Assembly (NCBI GenBank): GCA_963675575.1
Contig: OY776378.1
Coordinates: forward strand, 1,488,001-1,552,000
Direction: 5' to 3'
Source: JAGLOK01 sp963675575
GTDB lineage: Bacteria > Bacillota > Clostridia > Christensenellales > UMGS416
Length of the DNA: 64,000 nucleotides
In this document: piece by piece, positions 16,012 through 23,960 of the stretch
Layout of the letters: each line of letters opens with the position of its first letter
Numbering within the stretch: the stretch's first letter is position 1
The notes under the pieces: generated by a model
The model's database searches: none
Seen by the model: only the letters and a program-made list of their open reading frames with translations
Told to the model about the DNA's origin: nothing
Translations under genes and position numbers: made by a program

Positions 16012-17891
16012 GTTACATTAAGCTTCTTTCAAAATCATTATCTCAGAAAATCGCAGCCGGTGAAGTTGTTGAACGGCCTGCTTCGGTTGTAAAGGAATTG
16101 CTTGAAAACTCAATTGACGCAGGCAGTACTTTTATTACCGTTGAAATAGAAGAAGGCGGTAAAAAGCTTATAAGGATAAGCGACAACGGCTCCGGGATAA
16201 ATCCGGAGGAAGTCGAGCTTGCTTTTTTTCGTCATGCCACAAGCAAGATTGAAACAGAGGACGATTTATACAATATTTCATGCATGGGGTTTAGGGGAGA
16301 AGCGCTGTATTCAATCTCTTCAGTGTCTAAGACGACAATGATGACCAAGACAAAAGACTCTCAACTTGGAAAAAAAGTTGTCGTAGAAGGCGGGGAAATA
16401 GTATTTATTTCTGATGCAGGATGTCCTGACGGAACAAATATAGTGGTGGAAGATTTGTTTTATAACACGCCCGCACGGTTAAAATTCATGAAATCCAACG
16501 CGGCTGAAACATCTCAAATCGCCTCAATTGTTCAAAAAATGATTCTCTCACAACCGGAAGTTTCAATCAAACTAATAAGCAACGGTTCTCTTATCTATCA
16601 AAGCAGCGGTGACGGAAGCATTAAGAACGCCGTTTATGCGATTTATGGAGCAAATATCGCTTCAAGTGTTAAGGAATTTGAATATACTTTCAATGATATA
16701 AAGATATACGGAGTATTGGGCGGACGGGATACGTTCAGAAGCTCCCGGATAAACCAATCACTTTTTGTGAACCGACGGTTTGTCAAAGACGTATCAATAA
16801 ATCAATCAATTGAGAGCGCATATGGCTCGGTACTTATGAAAGGGAAATTTCCTTTCTATGTCATATTTATCGAAGTTGATACAAGAAATGTCGATGTAAA
16901 TGTCCATCCGCAAAAGTTATTTGTAAAATTTTCAAACCAAAAAGATGTAAAAACAACGGTTTATGAGGCAGTGAAAGTTTTCACGCGAAATATCGGAGCT
17001 GTACCGGATTTACTGTTTTCAGATGAAAAATCTGCAGTTCCCGCGAAGCCAATACGTGAAGCTTTCAGCTTTGAAACAAAAATAAACTTTAATAACGCAA
17101 AACAAGAGCATGAACCCGCATCTTTAGATGATAAATTGAGTGGGGGAGAAGTTCATATAAAAACTCCCGAACATGTTGTGCATAGAACATATGATTACAA
17201 AAAGGAATTGGAAGCTTATAAGACTATAAAAGAGCCTTTAATATTAAAACAGTCATCAGCTCCGTATTTAACTGAGATAAACATAGATGAAAATCAAAAA
17301 AATTATCTTGATGAAAACGCTGCAGCAAATGTTATAGGTGCCGCATTCAACACATATATAATTGTAGAGTTTGGCGATGATTTGTATTTAATAGACCAAC
17401 ATGCGGCTCATGAAAGGCTTATATACGAAAAACTTTATCAACAATTCTTAGATGAAAACGTTGTAAGCCAGCCGCTCTTGATTCCGCAGGAAAATAAGAT
17501 TACCTATCAAGAAAAGATTATGCTTGAAGAATATTTAAGCTGCTTTGAAAAGCTTGGATTCAGTTTAGATATCGCAAATGATTTAACTGTTAAAATTAAT
17601 GCTGTACCGCACCTTTTGGGTCAGCCGCGATTTTCTTCATTCTTTTTAGAGCTTTTTGATCTTTTAAGTGAAGATGCGAATAAAGATGAGCTAAGCATAG
17701 TTCGGAAAATTATTTCAATGTCTTGTAAAAAGGCGGTTAAATCGGGAGATAAGCTTTCAAAAGAAGAAATCAGCATACTGATTAAAAACATAAAAAACGA
17801 AGATATACCTTTGACTTGCCCGCATGGGCGTCCATTTGTAATGAGGATTTCTAAAAAGCAAATTGATAAAAAAGCTGGTCGAATAAATTGA
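16008..17891 (+). CDS. mutL: DNA mismatch repair endonuclease MutL
   Basis: A 627-residue partner of MutS. The N-terminal GHKL ATPase shows ENSIDAG, DNGSGI and FRGEAL. A variable linker covers about 340-440. The C-terminal domain has the metal-binding endonuclease motif DQHAAHERLIYE (463-474), plus CPHGRP near the end, so this is the nicking type found in bacteria without MutH. It overlaps mutS and miaA by 4 bases each. Confidence 0.97.
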   Translation: MSYIKLLSKSLSQKIAAGEVVERPASVVKELLENSIDAGSTFITVEIEEGGKKLIRISDNGSGINPEEVELAFFRHATSKIETEDDLYNISCMGFRGEALYSISSVSKTTMMTKTKDSQLGKKVVVEGGEIVFISDAGCPDGTNIVVEDLFYNTPARLKFMKSNAAETSQIASIVQKMILSQPEVSIKLISNGSLIYQSSGDGSIKNAVYAIYGANIASSVKEFEYTFNDIKIYGVLGGRDTFRSSRINQSLFVNRRFVKDVSINQSIESAYGSVLMKGKFPFYVIFIEVDTRNVDVNVHPQKLFVKFSNQKDVKTTVYEAVKVFTRNIGAVPDLLFSDEKSAVPAKPIREAFSFETKINFNNAKQEHEPASLDDKLSGGEVHIKTPEHVVHRTYDYKKELEAYKTIKEPLILKQSSAPYLTEINIDENQKNYLDENAAANVIGAAFNTYIIVEFGDDLYLIDQHAAHERLIYEKLYQQFLDENVVSQPLLIPQENKITYQEKIMLEEYLSCFEKLGFSLDIANDLTVKINAVPHLLGQPRFSSFFLELFDLLSEDANKDELSIVRKIISMSCKKAVKSGDKLSKEEISILIKNIKNEDIPLTCPHGRPFVMRISKKQIDKKAGRIN

Positions 17892-18799
17892 ACAATAAAA
17901 TTATTTTAGCGGTAATCGGCCCAACCGCAAGCGGCAAAACAGCGGCTTCTATAGCTCTGGCTAAAAGATTTGAAGGTGAAATTATCTGCTGTGACTCAAT
18001 GCAGATTTATAAGCATATGAAAATTGGCACAGCCAGCCCAAACGAAAGTGAACTCGCTCAAGCGAAACATCATTTATTCAATTGCATTGAACCCAGCATA
18101 AATTATAATGCAGCACTTTACCAAAAAGAAGCGAGAAGAATCATAGATGACATTTTATCCAGAAACAAGACTCCTATCTTATGCGGTGGAACAGGGCTAT
18201 ATGTTAAAGCAGCCCTTTACGATATGAATTTTCCTACGGCAAATTCCGATGATTCTTATAGGAAAAAGCTCGAAAAGCTGTATGATGAGAAAGGTGCTGA
18301 GTATCTTCATGATTTACTTAAAGAAAAAGACTCAACTAGTGCTAAATCCATTCATGCCAATAATGTAAAGAGAGTTATACGAGCGCTTGAAATTTATCAT
18401 TTGAGTGGAGTGAAAAAGTCTGAGCAAAAGCAAGAGGAAAAAAAATACTACGGAAATTCAAAAATTATAGCGTTAAAACATGACAGAAATCAGCTTTATG
18501 GACGCATAAATAAACGAGTGGAATTAATGGTGGAAGAAGGACTGGAAGATGAGGTTAAGGCTCTTGTGAAAATTGGTATTTCTAGAGAGCGCAACGCAAT
18601 GCAGGCAATAGGCTATAAAGAGTTTTTAGATTTCTTTGATACTAAAGTCACTTACGAAGAATGCATATACAATATTAAGCTTAATTCTAGGCACTACGCG
18701 AAAAGGCAGCTTACTTGGTTTAACAGAATGGATGTTGCTTGGTATGACTATAATGAAACCATTTTACAAAAATACATGAACATAATTGAGGATGTTTAA
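17888..18799 (+). CDS. miaA: tRNA dimethylallyltransferase
   Basis: A 303-residue enzyme that transfers dimethylallyl from DMAPP to A37 of tRNA. P-loop GPTASGKT (11-18), CDSMQIYKHMKIGTA, GGTGLYVKA and QAIGYKE are all in order. The start is a TTG that overlaps the mutL stop (TTGA). Its product i6A is the substrate of MiaB encoded in the same operon, and its DMAPP supply depends on IspH encoded at 8194. Confidence 0.97.
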   Translation: MNNKIILAVIGPTASGKTAASIALAKRFEGEIICCDSMQIYKHMKIGTASPNESELAQAKHHLFNCIEPSINYNAALYQKEARRIIDDILSRNKTPILCGGTGLYVKAALYDMNFPTANSDDSYRKKLEKLYDEKGAEYLHDLLKEKDSTSAKSIHANNVKRVIRALEIYHLSGVKKSEQKQEEKKYYGNSKIIALKHDRNQLYGRINKRVELMVEEGLEDEVKALVKIGISRERNAMQAIGYKEFLDFFDTKVTYEECIYNIKLNSRHYAKRQLTWFNRMDVAWYDYNETILQKYMNIIEDV

Positions 18800-18808
18800 A
18801 ATAAGTTC

Positions 18809-18837
18809 TTTAAATCGTAATTTTTTTGTTATATAAT
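18809..18837 (+). promoter_or_regulatory. Candidate promoter of hfq
   Basis: Consensus TATAAT at 18832-18837 with a weak TTTAAA (18809-18814) 17 bases upstream, 59 bases before the hfq ATG. Confidence 0.4.
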
Positions 18838-18895
18838 TGAATTAAATAAACATCTCACAAAGAGTACTCTAAAAGAGATAGAAGGAGTAATAAAG

Positions 18896-19147
18896 ATGAA
18901 TACCACGTTTTATATCCAAGATGCTTTTTTAAATCAACTTCGCAAGAGCCATATGTCTGTCACTATCCATCTAACAAACGGTTATCAATTAAGGGGACAA
19001 ATAAAAGGATTTGACAATTTTGTAGTAATATTTTTCTCGGAAGGCAAACAAATGATGATTTACAAACACGCTATATCTTCTGTTACCCCTGCTGAACCTA
19101 TAGAATATTACACCGATAATGATGAAAGCAAAGAGGAAAAAGCATAA
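18896..19147 (+). CDS. hfq: RNA chaperone Hfq
   Basis: An 83-residue Sm-like protein that forms a hexamer and helps small RNAs pair with mRNAs. Sm1 is VTIHLTNGYQLRGQIKGFDNFVV and Sm2 is MMIYKHAISSVTP, with the typical YKHA residues. The acidic tail (DNDESKEEKA) is short, as in other Firmicutes. The miaA-hfq order is conserved widely in bacteria. GGAG ribosome site upstream. Confidence 0.97.
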   Translation: MNTTFYIQDAFLNQLRKSHMSVTIHLTNGYQLRGQIKGFDNFVVIFFSEGKQMMIYKHAISSVTPAEPIEYYTDNDESKEEKA

Positions 19148-19188
19148 TAGTAAAATGAGTTTTTTAACTTTAACATAAAAGTTTTACA

Positions 19189-19212
19189 GAAGGGCTTTGG
19201 AAAGGGCCCTTC
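19189..19212 (+). other. Hairpin before the C-S lyase-like gene
   Basis: GAAGGGC (19189-19195) pairs with GCCCTTC (19206-19212), 17 bases before the ATG at 19229. No T run follows, so it is a weak terminator candidate at best. It could instead influence translation of the next gene. Confidence 0.4.
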
Positions 19213-19228
19213 ATGCTTATTGAAAAAC

Positions 19229-20467
19229 ATGAAAAATCAAATTAATTTAAAACAGGCTGAAGAGGATTTAAAAGATATTTTTGCCGCTATACAAGAAGTC
19301 GAATACAAAAACCAGCAGAAAATTATAGATGTATTCAGAAAAAATCGAGTAGAAAGCAGACACTTTTATCCTTCTACAGGCTATGGCTATGGGGATTTGT
19401 CCAGAGAAAAGTTGGACGAAGTTTTTGCTGGCGTTTTTGGTGCTCAAAGCGCATTTGTAAGGCCTCACTTTGCGAGTGCTACACATGCGATCACACTTTC
19501 ATTACGTGCTTTGCTTAAGCCTGGCGATACAATACTTTCCATTACAGGGAAACCATATGACACTATAGCGGCATCAATAGGTTTAATCGGTGAAAAAGCG
19601 AATACTCTTATTGAAAGGGGAGTGCAATATAAGGAAATATCACTGGATGATAATTTTAAAATCCGTACAGAAAATATTGCTGTAGAACTTAAAAACCATG
19701 AAACTAAGGTGGTTTTTTTGCAGCGTTCCAGAGGATATGAATGGCGAGATGCTTTAGGTGTGGAAGAAATTTCGGATATCATAAAGATTATAAAGTCGAT
19801 TGACAACGATATAATTATTTTTGTTGATAATTGTTATGGTGAATTTACTCAGACAAAAGAGCCTACGGATTTCGACGCCGATGTTATAGCGGGTTCACTT
19901 ATAAAAAATGCGGGTGGTGGCATCGCACCTACAGGCGCATATATTGTTGGCGGTAAAAAATATGTTGATTTAATAAAGGATTTTTTCACGTCTCCCGACA
20001 CTGGAAATGAAATCGGTTCATATGAAGCAAGCTACAGGCCTTTTTTTCAAGGTCTTTTTATGGCTCCGCATACTGTGTCTGAAGCATTAAAAGGTGCTGC
20101 TCTGTTTGCTTGGTGCTATGAGAAATTGGGATACAAAGTGATGCCTAAAGCTTTTGATAAACGATATGATATTACCCAAAGCATAAAACTCGGAAGCGAA
20201 AGGGAAGTGGTCGAATTTTGCAAAAGCATCCAAAGGTGTTCGCCTGTTGAAGCGCATGTAGTGCCTGAACCTTGGGACATGCCGGGATATTCGGATAAGG
20301 TTATAATGGCTGCCGGGACATTTGTACAAGGCGCGTCCATTGAACTTTCAGCAGACGCGCCTATCAGAGAACCATATATAGTTTATATGCAAGGCGGGCT
20401 AACATACTCGCATTTAAAAATAGCTTTAACTGAAACTTTGAAAAGTATCGGTGTTGATGTTGTTTAA
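19229..20467 (+). CDS. PLP-dependent methionine gamma-lyase-like protein (COG4100, aluminium-resistance family)
   Basis: A 412-residue fold-type I PLP enzyme. Recognisable parts are STGYGYGDLSREKLDEVFA, RPHFASATHAITLSLRALLKPGD, IIIFVDNCYGEF with the PLP-facing Asp, and the Schiff-base lysine near residue 226 in GSLIKNAGGGIAPTGAYI. Relatives are annotated as cystathionine beta-lyase-like or aluminium-resistance proteins; the true substrate is not established. The TTG at 19220 is in frame, but the ATG at 19229 is the more likely start. It often sits next to hfq in Firmicutes. Convergent with lexA, 6 bases apart. Confidence 0.88.
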   Translation: MKNQINLKQAEEDLKDIFAAIQEVEYKNQQKIIDVFRKNRVESRHFYPSTGYGYGDLSREKLDEVFAGVFGAQSAFVRPHFASATHAITLSLRALLKPGDTILSITGKPYDTIAASIGLIGEKANTLIERGVQYKEISLDDNFKIRTENIAVELKNHETKVVFLQRSRGYEWRDALGVEEISDIIKIIKSIDNDIIIFVDNCYGEFTQTKEPTDFDADVIAGSLIKNAGGGIAPTGAYIVGGKKYVDLIKDFFTSPDTGNEIGSYEASYRPFFQGLFMAPHTVSEALKGAALFAWCYEKLGYKVMPKAFDKRYDITQSIKLGSEREVVEFCKSIQRCSPVEAHVVPEPWDMPGYSDKVIMAAGTFVQGASIELSADAPIREPYIVYMQGGLTYSHLKIALTETLKSIGVDVV

Positions 20468-20473
20468 ACAGTT

Positions 20474-21106
20474 TTATCTTATTCTTCTGAAAAGCCCGGT
20501 TACTTTGCCTAAGATATCCACTTCATCCGCAGGCAATATGAAAGGGTCAAGAGAATCGTTTTCAGGCTGAAGTCGAATTTTGCGGCCTTCTTGGAAAAAA
20601 CGTTTAACCGTTGCTTCACTTTCAGTGTTACTTATCATGGCCACAACAATATCACTGTCATCAGCATAATTTTGTTTGCGCACCACAATATAATCATTGT
20701 CATATATTCCGGCGTTTATCATGCTGTCTCCTGTGACCTGCAAAACAAAAGAGTTTTCATCTCTGACAAAAGACTGCGGAAGGGGAATATATTCTTCGAT
20801 ATTTTCAGTGGCTAAAATAGGCTCTCCGGCGGTAACGCGTCCAACCAAAGGAATGCTCATTACCTTTGCCTTCGCCTCTGTTTCAAAGTCTAAAACTTCT
20901 ATAGCGCGAGGTTTGCTTTCATCACGTCGAAGGAGACCTTTCTTTTCAAGCCTTTGCAAATGGCCGTGTACTGTGGATGTGGATTTCAAATCAACCGCGT
21001 CGCAAATATCACGTACAGTTGGAGGATATCCCTTTTCATCTATATAATCTTTTATATATAAGAAAATTTTTCGTTGCTTTCCGCTTAAATCATTGATATC
21101 ATACAT
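20474..21106 (-). CDS. lexA: SOS response repressor LexA
   Basis: A 210-residue self-cleaving repressor. The N-terminal winged helix (about 1-70) includes YPPTVRDICDAVDLKSTSTVHGHLQRL. The cleavage bond is A93-G94 (VTAGEP), and the catalytic dyad is S128 (TGDSM) and K168 (TVKRF). Upstream in-frame codons reach 21154, but the GGAGGG ribosome site (21113-21118) fixes the ATG at 21106; the upstream part would also overlap the promoter. A LexA-type operator overlaps the -35, so the gene is probably autoregulated. Confidence 0.97.
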   Translation of the reverse strand: MYDINDLSGKQRKIFLYIKDYIDEKGYPPTVRDICDAVDLKSTSTVHGHLQRLEKKGLLRRDESKPRAIEVLDFETEAKAKVMSIPLVGRVTAGEPILATENIEEYIPLPQSFVRDENSFVLQVTGDSMINAGIYDNDYIVVRKQNYADDSDIVVAMISNTESEATVKRFFQEGRKIRLQPENDSLDPFILPADEVDILGKVTGLFRRIR

Positions 21107-21125
21107 AACAAACCCTCCTGCGGGT

Positions 21126-21154
21126 ATAATATCATATACATGCTGTAAAGTCAA
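21126..21154 (-). promoter_or_regulatory. lexA promoter
   Basis: Minus strand TTGACT (21149-21154) and TATTAT (21126-21131), 17-base spacer. Transcription would begin almost at the ribosome site, giving a very short leader. Confidence 0.75.
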
Positions 21155-21165
21155 ACGAATGTTCG
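21152..21165 (-). promoter_or_regulatory. LexA operator (SOS box) at lexA
   Basis: Minus strand CGAACATTCGTTTG matches the Gram-positive SOS consensus CGAACRNRYGTTYC at 12 of 14 positions. It overlaps the lexA -35 and lies 24 bases before the ATG of the divergent small gene at 21189, so it could control both. Confidence 0.8.
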
Positions 21166-21188
21166 GTTAAGTGAAAAAAGTTGAGATT

Positions 21189-21350
21189 ATGAGAAAATGT
21201 GTTTTGGAAGATAAGGTTTGCATAGAGTGCGGAGAATGCGACGTTTGCGACCTTGATAAAAATAAAATATGCGACAATTGCGCTAAATGCATACAGCCTG
21301 AAGGCGAATATGCGGAAATTAAGATTGAAGAGATTATAGGTGCGGATTAA
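21189..21350 (+). CDS. Small eight-cysteine protein divergent from lexA
   Basis: An open frame of 53 residues from ATG 21189 (59 from GTG 21171). Eight cysteines lie at 4, 11, 14, 17, 20, 28, 31 and 34. They form CxxCxxCxxC (CIECGECDVC) and CxxCxxC (CDNCAKC) around DLDKNK, followed by an acidic tail. The spacing suggests binding of zinc or an iron-sulfur cluster. It lies between lexA and the recombinase gene, and its stop overlaps the recombinase stop on the other strand. The ribosome site is weak, which lowers confidence. Dense, regular cysteines and a clean stop make chance unlikely. Function unknown. Confidence 0.65.
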   Translation: MRKCVLEDKVCIECGECDVCDLDKNKICDNCAKCIQPEGEYAEIKIEEIIGAD

Positions 21351-22381
21351 TTATCAGAATCCTCAGTTAAGCTTACTTTTTCTGCGGCGCTCCTACGTAG
21401 CTTATCGCTCATTTTAGCGTAATGTTTTGTGGTTGTATTCACATCTTTATGCCCTAAAACATCGGCAACCAGGTATATGTCTTGCGTGCTTTGATAAAGC
21501 CTTGTGCCGTATGTTGAGCGGAATTTATGCGGGGATATTTTCTTCACGATTCCTGAAGCTTTTTTATAATTTGCGACAAAATGCTGAACAGCACGCACAC
21601 TGATTCGATTATTTTGGCTGGATAAAAACAAAGCTTTTTTATGCCCTTCATTAGGGATTGCATCTTTTCTATCCTCCAAATAATCTAAAAGATAAGAGGC
21701 GACTTCTTTAGAAAAATATAATATCGCTTCATTTCCGCCTTTTCTTGTCACTTTGAACATACCGGTCTTAAAATCAATATCTTCAAGGTTAAGCCCTACA
21801 CATTCGCTTATTCTTATTCCTGTGCCTAGTAGCAGCGCAAAAATAGCCAAATCCCTAGTTCGGGTCTTTTCATTCCAAGCCTTACCATTTCCTGGCAAAT
21901 TATTTCCGGTTGAAATAATCTCGAAAAGACGCTGTATTTCATGCAATTCAAGCGTTATAATGGCTTTTTCCTTTATTTTAGGCACGTCAACAAGAGCTGT
22001 AACATCACGATCAATTAACTGGCGTTTATATAGAAAGCGGTAAAAAGCCCGAATCGTAGTAATTTTGCGTTTTTTGCCAGAGTTTTGATTTGTACGTTCC
22101 ACAAGTTTATCATCGATATTTGCATTATAAGAAGAGATATGGTCAAGGAACATATCAATATTACGAGGACTGACAAGTTTTAACTCGTGAATGGTGTAAT
22201 CCTTAGGATCTTTTTCAAAACCGGAAATATATTCATGAAGGAAGCTGAAGAAAAGTTTTAAATCGTGGACATAGTTCAAACGGGTAAGCTCTGACGTACG
22301 CTGAGACACAGAGGAAATAAAGTCAAAGCAAAGCTCGGGGAGCTGCATGAGTATTTGTCTGGTTTTTTCGCGGTTATTCAT
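21347..22381 (-). CDS. Tyrosine recombinase (XerC/D-like)
   Basis: A 344-residue site-specific recombinase. The N-terminal SAM-like core-binding domain covers about 15-125. The catalytic domain carries R190 (GTGIRISE), K214 (TRKGG), H285-R288 (HKFR), H311 (LGHKDV) and nucleophile Y321 (KHYAK), so all active residues are present. It could be the chromosome-dimer resolvase or a dedicated switch recombinase. In-frame codons extend to 22408, but the GGTGA ribosome site (22386-22390) supports ATG 22381. It has a perfect consensus promoter with an inverted repeat at the transcription start (see 22414-22477). Neighbours are housekeeping, with no phage genes. Confidence 0.92.
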   Translation of the reverse strand: MNNREKTRQILMQLPELCFDFISSVSQRTSELTRLNYVHDLKLFFSFLHEYISGFEKDPKDYTIHELKLVSPRNIDMFLDHISSYNANIDDKLVERTNQNSGKKRKITTIRAFYRFLYKRQLIDRDVTALVDVPKIKEKAIITLELHEIQRLFEIISTGNNLPGNGKAWNEKTRTRDLAIFALLLGTGIRISECVGLNLEDIDFKTGMFKVTRKGGNEAILYFSKEVASYLLDYLEDRKDAIPNEGHKKALFLSSQNNRISVRAVQHFVANYKKASGIVKKISPHKFRSTYGTRLYQSTQDIYLVADVLGHKDVNTTTKHYAKMSDKLRRSAAEKVSLTEDSDN

Positions 22382-22413
22382 GAAATCACCGTATAATGCC
22401 ATAAACACGTGGT

Positions 22414-22447
22414 ATCTTGTCGTAAAACCTGCGTTTTACGACAAGAT
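22414..22447. repeat. Perfect 15-bp inverted repeat at the recombinase transcription start
   Basis: ATCTTGTCGTAAAAC (22414-22428) and its exact reverse complement (22433-22447) flank a 4-base centre. It begins one base downstream of the recombinase -10 box and spans the predicted start. This is a typical place for a repressor operator, and any transcript would start with a stable hairpin. The 34-bp length could also be read as 13-bp arms around an 8-bp core, the layout of recombinase crossover sites. No T run on either strand, so not a terminator. Confidence 0.85.
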
Positions 22448-22448
22448 A

Positions 22449-22477
22449 ATTATATCTTTATACAGGAAATATGTCAA
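22449..22477 (-). promoter_or_regulatory. Consensus promoter of the tyrosine recombinase gene
   Basis: Minus strand TTGACA (22472-22477) and TATAAT (22449-22454) with a 17-base spacer, a perfect sigma-A promoter. The -35 overlaps the rnhA stop codon. Confidence 0.85.
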
Positions 22478-22953
22478 GTATTAGGTACTATCCCCTGCAT
22501 TCTTTCCTTCTCGTGCTCTCTGAAATGCTTGATTTCTTCTGTCGCAAGTTTATCGCAAAGATTATTGTACTCATTTTCCGCATGACCTTTTACTTTATTC
22601 CATGTAACATTGTGTTTATTTACATAAAGTAAAAGCTGTCTCCAAAGGTCTTGGTTTTCTACCGGTTTTTTGTCGGCCTTCTTCCACCCTCTTTGTTGCC
22701 AGCTTTCAAGCCATCCCTTGTTAAAGGCGTTAATAAGATAGGCGCTGTCTGAATGGACATTTACTTCACATTTTTGCTTAAGCGCGTCAAAGGCTTTAAT
22801 AACAGCAAAAATTTCCATTCTGTTGTTAGTGGTGTTAGGAACGTATCCGCTTATTTGCTTTATATTGTTTTTATAGAGAAGAACAGCGCCCCAACCTCCT
22901 GGTCCTGGATTCCCGGAGCAAGCGCCGTCTGTGTATATATCAATTTTTTTCAT
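22474..22953 (-). CDS. rnhA: Ribonuclease HI
   Basis: A 159-residue nuclease that removes RNA from RNA-DNA hybrids. Catalytic residues are D9 (YTDGACSGNPGPGG), E47 (NNRMEIFA), D69 (HSDSAYL) and D134 (ENEYNNLCDKLA), with H124 in KGHAENE. Length is typical for the stand-alone enzyme. Its start overlaps the end of proC by 14 bases, so the two are coupled. Confidence 0.96.
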   Translation of the reverse strand: MKKIDIYTDGACSGNPGPGGWGAVLLYKNNIKQISGYVPNTTNNRMEIFAVIKAFDALKQKCEVNVHSDSAYLINAFNKGWLESWQQRGWKKADKKPVENQDLWRQLLLYVNKHNVTWNKVKGHAENEYNNLCDKLATEEIKHFREHEKERMQGIVPNT

Positions 22954-23764
22954 CTTTTTCCCGACTTAAGTATTTTGATTTTTCAGTACATTTATTTACC
23001 GCGTTTATTACAGCCTTTCGGAACCCGTCATTTTCAAGAGAAGCTATAGCTTCAATCGTGGTGCCACCGGGTGAGCTGACCATATCTTTGAGAGTACCCG
23101 GATGAAGATTGGTTTCAAGCACCATTTTCGCGGCTCCAAGCACGGTTTGAGAAGCTAGTTTATAAGAAACGTTTCTGGGCATTCCATTAAATACACCAGC
23201 GTCCGACAATGCTTCGATAAACATATATACATATGCGGGGCCGCTTCCGGATATACCAGTTACTATATCAAAAAGATTTTCGCTTAATATTTCAACTTGT
23301 CCTACAGCGTTAAACAATTCTTTCGAAAAGTCTAATTCTGATTCCTTGAGAGTATTTTCTGCGCAAAGCACGCTCATTCCCTCACCTACAAGCGCCGGAG
23401 TGTTGGGCATGACACGCAATACTCTGCATGACTCATGCAAACTTTGCTTAATCTGCATGGTTGTTAGACCGGCCATTATTGATATTGCCGCTTTGTTTTC
23501 AAATTTATCGCTAAAACCATTAACCGCATTAATATAATACTGGGGTTTTATTGCTAATATTATTATATCCGCAAAATCAATTGCCTCTCCGGCATCTTTT
23601 GTTGTCTGTGTGTTAAAATTCGTTTTAATATATTCAAGGCGTGGTTCTGCAATGTCGCATACCATAGTATTTTCTGCTGATATTACACCGCATGACAATG
23701 CTTTTGACAAAAGCGCTTCTGCCATGTTTCCGCCGCCTATAAAAGATATTTTTAAATTACTCAT
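22940..23764 (-). CDS. proC: Pyrroline-5-carboxylate reductase
   Basis: A 274-residue enzyme for the last step of proline synthesis, using NAD(P)H. The Rossmann motif SFIGGGNMAEALL lies near residue 10. RVMPNTPALVGEGMSVL and the C-terminal signature PGTLKDMVSSPGGTTIEAI are complete. The GGGAGG site (23769-23774) fixes the start at 23764. Codons further upstream would run into the divergent tRNA-Trp promoter. Confidence 0.96.
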   Translation of the reverse strand: MSNLKISFIGGGNMAEALLSKALSCGVISAENTMVCDIAEPRLEYIKTNFNTQTTKDAGEAIDFADIIILAIKPQYYINAVNGFSDKFENKAAISIMAGLTTMQIKQSLHESCRVLRVMPNTPALVGEGMSVLCAENTLKESELDFSKELFNAVGQVEILSENLFDIVTGISGSGPAYVYMFIEALSDAGVFNGMPRNVSYKLASQTVLGAAKMVLETNLHPGTLKDMVSSPGGTTIEAIASLENDGFRKAVINAVNKCTEKSKYLSREKDEKN

Positions 23765-23781
23765 TTTTCCTCCCAAATTAA

Positions 23782-23810
23782 TTGACATAGAAATACCTAT
23801 ATTATATAAT
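23782..23810 (+). promoter_or_regulatory. Consensus promoter of tRNA-Trp
   Basis: TTGACA (23782-23787) and TATAAT (23805-23810) with a 17-base spacer, 22 bases before the tRNA 5' end. Confidence 0.9.
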
Positions 23811-23832
23811 GTAATCCGTTTCTAAAGTTTGT

Positions 23833-23908
23833 AGGGGAGTAGCTCAATTGGTAGAGTAGTGGTCTCCAAAACCATTGGTTGCGTGTTCGAGTCGCGTTTC
23901 CCCTGCCA
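23833..23908 (+). tRNA. tRNA-Trp (CCA)
   Basis: 76 bases with encoded CCA. Acceptor AGGGGAG, anticodon CCA within GGTCTCCAAAACC, T-loop TTCGAGT. A lone tRNA unit between divergent proC and the purB operon, with its own promoter and terminator. Confidence 0.95.
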
Positions 23909-23935
23909 GAAGCACTTAACGGTGCTTCTTTTTTT
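23909..23935 (+). terminator. Terminator of tRNA-Trp
   Basis: GAAGCAC (23909-23915) pairs with GTGCTTC (23922-23928), followed by seven T, directly after the tRNA. Confidence 0.92.
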
Positions 23936-23960
23936 ATGCGCTAATCCTAATAATCGCATA

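Noticed and set aside
21347..22381. Tyrosine recombinase as the integrase of a mobile element
   Set aside because: All neighbours are housekeeping genes, and no phage or conjugation genes or flanking att-like repeats are visible. A resident recombinase is more likely.
22414..22447. Inverted repeat as a terminator of rnhA
   Set aside because: There is no T run on either strand, and it follows a perfect promoter directly. An operator or leader hairpin fits better.
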